Source: Bradyrhizobium sp. ISRA464 (GTDB lineage: Bacteria > Pseudomonadota > Alphaproteobacteria > Rhizobiales > Xanthobacteraceae). From it: a stretch of 64,000 nucleotides of DNA. Below are positions 60,701 through 64,000 of the stretch, piece after piece. The translations under genes and the position numbers were made by a program. Each line of letters opens with the position of its first letter. The stretch's first letter is position 1. The stretch lies in the NCBI RefSeq assembly GCF_029910095.1, contig NZ_CP094526.1:3596001-3660000 (forward strand). Reading direction: 5' to 3'. The notes beneath the pieces were generated by a model, which made no database searches, was not told the DNA's origin, and saw nothing but the letters and a program-made list of their open reading frames with translations.

Positions 60701-61468
60701 ATGGCTGGCGATCCGACCAAACCGATATCCGGAAACGACGTGCGTCCGGCGAACTCGGCTGACGCGCGCACGTCCGGTTCTGTGCCGGAGGCGCGGAGGT
60801 CGACCTCGGATGACATCGCCGCCTTCGTGGCGAAGGCGCGCGCGACGTCGCCGCATCGCGCCGGCGCGCGGGGCAGGCTGGTGTTCGCGCTCGACGCCAC
60901 CATGAGCCGACAGCCGACCTGGGACATGGCGTGCGCGCTACAGGCCGACATGTTCCGCGAGGCCGCATCGCTCGGCAGCCTCGACATCCGTCTCGTCTAC
61001 TATCGCGGCTTCAATGAGTGCCGCGCCACCGGGTGGATTTCCGACAGCACGCGGCTGGCGAAGCTGATGGGCAGGATCAACTGCCAGGGCGGCAATACCC
61101 AGATCGGCAAGGTGCTGTCGGAGGCGCGACGGGAAGCGGTCGCCTCCGGCGTCCGCGCGGTCGTGTTCGTCGGCGATGCGATGGAGGAACGGGTCGACGA
61201 GCTCTGCGCGAAAGCGGGCGAGCTGGGCCTGCTCAAGGTCCCGGTCTTCATGTTCCAGGAAGGAGGGGACGCGGTTGCCGAGCAGGCGTTTCGCGAGATT
61301 GCGCGCCTGACCGGCGGGGCGTGGTGCAGGTTCGATCCCGGTGCCGCCGCCCAGCTCCGCGAGCTGCTGCGCGCTGCCGCGGCCTTCGCTGCCGGCGGTC
61401 GCGACGCGCTGCTGCAACTCGCCAAGAGCGGGAGCGGTGCGGCGAGGCTGATTGGCCAGATGAAATGA
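60701..61468 (+). CDS. VWA-domain protein
   Basis: 255 residues. After a basic, low-complexity N-terminus, LVFALDATMSRQPTWDMAC gives a MIDAS-like DxTxS metal site, and the Rossmann-type strands RLVYYRGFNECRATGW, GGNTQIGKVL (second MIDAS Thr) and AVVFVGDAMEE follow. Such proteins bind metal and partner proteins. The next gene, 94 bp on, encodes a membrane J-domain protein, and the pair may work together. Confidence 0.72.
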   Translation: MAGDPTKPISGNDVRPANSADARTSGSVPEARRSTSDDIAAFVAKARATSPHRAGARGRLVFALDATMSRQPTWDMACALQADMFREAASLGSLDIRLVYYRGFNECRATGWISDSTRLAKLMGRINCQGGNTQIGKVLSEARREAVASGVRAVVFVGDAMEERVDELCAKAGELGLLKVPVFMFQEGGDAVAEQAFREIARLTGGAWCRFDPGAAAQLRELLRAAAAFAAGGRDALLQLAKSGSGAARLIGQMK

Positions 61469-61562
61469 GCGGGGCACGGCGTCGCGCAGCGGGCGGCGCT
61501 TCACGCTCCGGGGAGGCGAAGCCGCGCATGCTTTTTGTCGCTGGGATGCGTATAGTCCGCAC

Positions 61563-62285
61563 ATGCCAACCCTGATCGCCGGCATCGTTGCCGTAGTTGT
61601 CCTCTATTCCGCGCTGCAGATGTTTCGTGCGGCCAATCCGGCCGTGCTCGCGCGCGCGATCAAGATCGTCGGCGGGGTGCTCGCGCTCGCCGTCGCCGCC
61701 TTCACCGGCGTCAGGGGCGAACTCGCGGTCGCGATTCCGCTCGGCATCTTCGGCGCGGGATTGCTCGGCTGGTCGCCGTTCGGGACCACGGGCTTTTCCA
61801 GCCTCGGCGGCGTGTTCGGTGGCGCACAGCGCACGGCAGGGCAAAGCTCGCGGGTGCGCTCGCAATATCTGGACATGAGCCTCGATCACACTACCGGCGT
61901 GCTCAGCGGCCGGATCGTGGACGGGCCGCAGGCCGGCCATATGCTCGACGAGTTCGATCTGCCGCAACTGCTGGCGATGGTTCCGGCGTTCGACGCCGAG
62001 AGCGTGGCGCTACTTGAAAGCTACCTGGACCGCCGGTTTCCCGCCTGGCGTCAGAACGCGCAGGACGACCGGGCAGGGCGGCAGCGCCGCCCGGCGGCGG
62101 GTGGCAAAATGACGAACGAGGAGGCCTATCAGATCCTTGGCCTGCAGCCGGGAGCGACGCGTGACGAGATCAGCCGGGCCCACCGCACCCTGATGAAGAA
62201 ACTCCATCCCGACCAGGGGGGGTCTACGTACCTCGCGGCCCGTGTAAACGAGGCCAAGGATACTCTGCTTCGCACGCATCTCTAA
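61563..62285 (+). CDS. Membrane J-domain (DnaJ-like) protein
   Basis: 240 residues. Two N-terminal membrane segments (LIAGIVAVVVLYSALQMF; AIKIVGGVLALAVAAFTGV... LLGW) face a middle soluble region. The C-terminal J domain is EEAYQILGLQPGATRDEISRAHRTLMKKLHPDQGG, with the HPD motif that stimulates Hsp70 ATPase. TIM14/DjlA-like topology. The Hsp70 partner is not in the window. Confidence 0.85.
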   Translation: MPTLIAGIVAVVVLYSALQMFRAANPAVLARAIKIVGGVLALAVAAFTGVRGELAVAIPLGIFGAGLLGWSPFGTTGFSSLGGVFGGAQRTAGQSSRVRSQYLDMSLDHTTGVLSGRIVDGPQAGHMLDEFDLPQLLAMVPAFDAESVALLESYLDRRFPAWRQNAQDDRAGRQRRPAAGGKMTNEEAYQILGLQPGATRDEISRAHRTLMKKLHPDQGGSTYLAARVNEAKDTLLRTHL

Positions 62286-62508
62286 CTCCGGCACGCTACC
62301 AACGCCACAAGCCGAGAGCTGCTTCCGTCGATCTCTGGTCGATGCCCCTGGAACATGATGCGATTGCGGGCATCATGCTGCGGTCGCCCGCCCTCGTTCG
62401 GCGTGGTCGACCGTCCTTTCGGGAAAACTTAACCGTAAATTCTTGACGAGAAGTTTTCGTAACCTCGCGGCGCGCGGATCGGCCGTCGCGGTTGCCCGCC
62501 AAAAGCAC

Positions 62509-62535
62509 AAGGCCGGCGCTTGCGGCGCCGGCCTT
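62509..62535 (-). terminator. Intrinsic-type terminator hairpin downstream of the carboxypeptidase gene
   Basis: AAGGCCGGCGC and GCGCCGGCCTT form a perfect 11-bp stem with a 5-base loop, 24 bp beyond the stop codon. On the minus strand it is followed by GTGCTTTT. It may also serve the J-domain gene from the other side. Confidence 0.72.
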
Positions 62536-62559
62536 GCGAGTTTCAGAGGAAGCGGTCGA

Positions 62560-64000
62560 TCAGTTGCGAACCGTGATGCAGGAGATGTCCGCGCGCTTCA
62601 GCGTCCGGCAGACCGCTTCGGCCTGATCGCGCTCGAGACCGGCGAAGCGGGCGCGATAGAGCTTGCGATCGCCCTTGGCGACCGTCTCGGTGAACGGATC
62701 GGCCTTGCTCAGCATGCCGCGGGCCGAATTGCGGGCGAGATCGATGCGCTGCCTGGCTTCGCTCTCGGACTCCAGCGCGCCGACCTGAATGATCCAGCCG
62801 GTGTGGGCAGTCGCCGCGGCCGGTTTGCTCGCGGGCTGGCTGTGGGCGGGTTCGATCGAGGCCACCGCCTGAGGCGCAGCCGGGGTGGGTGCCTGCACGG
62901 ACGAGGCCGGCAGCACGCCGAGAATGCCGCTGCCGGTGCCGAAATTGGCCGGCTGCGGCGGCATATTAGCGGCCCGCGTCATCATCGCATTGGAGGTCTC
63001 GGCAACCTCGTTGCGCGACGGGATCGTGTTGGTGATCGGCGGCGCGGACTGCGCGGGACCGGCGGCAGCGAGCTTGATCTGTCCCGCCTTGACCTGAACC
63101 GTCTTCACCTTCACGGGTTTCATCGGTTCAGCAGAGCCGGGGATCGCGGCCATTGCCTGGCTTTGGATCACGCCGCTGGTCAGCGGCGCCGGCTCGGGCT
63201 TGGCCTGCGGGGCAGGCTTGGCCGGCAGCGGCGGCAGGGCCGCAGCAGCTGCGGCCATCAGCGAAGGCTTGTTGGCCGCCGGGCGAGGCGCCGGCATGGC
63301 GGTCGCGGCGGGTTCGGAAGCGGCGGCCATGCTCTCGGCGGCGCGGGGCGCGTCATCCGCATCGGCGACCTCGACATTGGCATCGGCCGGGTTGCGCTCG
63401 GTGATCGCGGCGGCGGTCCGCGTCGTCGCGGCCCTCGGCAGGTTCTCGGCGAGCAAGTTGCGCATGATGGCGTCGCGGGATCCGCCGCTGCGGCCGCCGA
63501 GCACCACGCCGATCAGGAAGCGGTTGCCGCGATGCATCGAGGTCACGAGGTTGAAGCCGGAGGCGCGGATGTAGCCGGTCTTGATGCCGTCCACGCCCTC
63601 GACGCTGCCGAGCAGATGATTGTGACCGGTGATCGTGCGGCCGCGGAAATTGAAAGCAGTCGTCGAGAAGTAGCGGTAGTAGCGCGGGAAGCGATCCTGG
63701 AGCGCGCGGCCGAGGATCGACTGATCGCGTGCCGTCGTCACCTGTTCGTCGTTGGGCAGGCCGGAGGCGTTGCGATAGACCGTCCTGCTCATGCCGAGTG
63801 CGCGCGCCTTGCGCGTCATCATCCTGGCGAAATCGTCTTCACTGCCGCCGATTGCCTCTGCGATCACGACCGCGGCGTCGTTGGCCGAACGGGTGATGAG
63901 GCCCTTGATGGCATCTTCGACCCTGATGGTCTGACCCGGACGGAGACCGAGCTTAGTCGGGTCCTGTTCGGACGCATGCTCGGAGACCGGCATTTCGGTG
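62560..64000 (-). CDS. D-alanyl-D-alanine carboxypeptidase (S11) with C-terminal SPOR domain, 5' end outside the window
   Basis: At least 480 residues are visible; the start and the SxxK motif lie beyond position 64000. The S11 penicillin-binding fold is shown by the SxN motif in TRSANDAAV and by KTG in VDGIKTGYIRASGFNLV. A disordered Ala/Pro-rich stretch of about 200 residues follows. The end is a SPOR domain (WIIQVGALESESEARQRI...LYRARFAGLERDQAEAVCRTLK), which binds denuded septal peptidoglycan. The enzyme trims pentapeptide stems during cell-wall maturation, probably at the septum. The frame is still open at the window edge. Confidence 0.9.
   Translation of the reverse strand, partial: TEMPVSEHASEQDPTKLGLRPGQTIRVEDAIKGLITRSANDAAVVIAEAIGGSEDDFARMMTRKARALGMSRTVYRNASGLPNDEQVTTARDQSILGRALQDRFPRYYRYFSTTAFNFRGRTITGHNHLLGSVEGVDGIKTGYIRASGFNLVTSMHRGNRFLIGVVLGGRSGGSRDAIMRNLLAENLPRAATTRTAAAITERNPADANVEVADADDAPRAAESMAAASEPAATAMPAPRPAANKPSLMAAAAAALPPLPAKPAPQAKPEPAPLTSGVIQSQAMAAIPGSAEPMKPVKVKTVQVKAGQIKLAAAGPAQSAPPITNTIPSRNEVAETSNAMMTRAANMPPQPANFGTGSGILGVLPASSVQAPTPAAPQAVASIEPAHSQPASKPAAATAHTGWIIQVGALESESEARQRIDLARNSARGMLSKADPFTETVAKGDRKLYRARFAGLERDQAEAVCRTLKRADISCITVRN

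Overview
The window looks like a Bradyrhizobium-type alphaproteobacterial chromosome. It is GC-rich and carries several repeat families that I recognise from Bradyrhizobium intergenic DNA. Many of its genes (pccA, lipB, panC, mipZ, DUF1489, DUF599, chrB/chrA, small secreted proteins) have the form usual in Rhizobiales. All calls come from reading the sequence; no database search was run.

Left flank (1-7400): the end of a small unknown gene, the biotinylated subunit of propionyl-CoA carboxylase (pccA), oxaloacetate decarboxylase, acylphosphatase, a methyltransferase, a LysR regulator divergent from a tautomerase-like gene, lipB, an orphan FliN-like motor-switch domain protein, and a tRNA-Leu(GAG).

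Genomic island (about 7409-31768): the last 16 bases of tRNA-Leu recur at 31753-31768, so about 24.4 kb is inserted at this tRNA. A decayed tyrosine integrase lies next to the tRNA. The cargo has two blocks. The first is an export block: an orphan hopanoid-type phosphorylase (hpnG-like), a GNAT-fold acyltransferase, small exported proteins, an outer-membrane factor, an MdtA-like adaptor and two RND pumps. A shared 29-bp element sits in two of its divergent promoters. The second is a metal block: an ECF-transporter-like membrane protein, a molybdate/tungstate ABC transporter split over two divergent transcripts, an exported protein with 14 WD40 repeats (two predicted seven-bladed propellers) and a cysteine-rich tail, and the two subunits of molybdenum storage protein (mosB, mosA). 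Uptake plus storage of Mo/W next to an exported double propeller is the most interesting system here.

Middle (31769-43940): a small membrane protein, two polysaccharide deacetylases, mgtE, an HTH protein, a repeat zone holding a strongly structured element, and a chromate-response region. The chromate region holds chrA and chrB, each behind the same leader (a hairpin plus a mini-ORF starting MPKNRVQ), together with a dihaem cytochrome c, a DUF1259 protein, a PepSY-like protein and a gene frameshifted by a 5-bp duplication.

Catabolic operon (44592-51527): an MFS importer, an arylmalonate-decarboxylase/maleate-isomerase-family protein, a GntR regulator, a hydantoin-racemase homologue lacking both usual catalytic cysteines, a dihydropyrimidinase/hydantoinase, an alpha/beta hydrolase and an aldo-keto reductase. 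Together they suggest uptake and breakdown of a cyclic ureide or a related N-acyl compound.

Right flank (51737-64000): mostly housekeeping or conserved unknown genes, namely a TonB/TolA-like protein, DUF599, a GST, a YidB-like protein, DUF1489, panC, mipZ, an alpha/beta hydrolase, a VWA-domain protein, a membrane J-domain protein, and the 3' part of a D,D-carboxypeptidase with a SPOR domain running off the window end.
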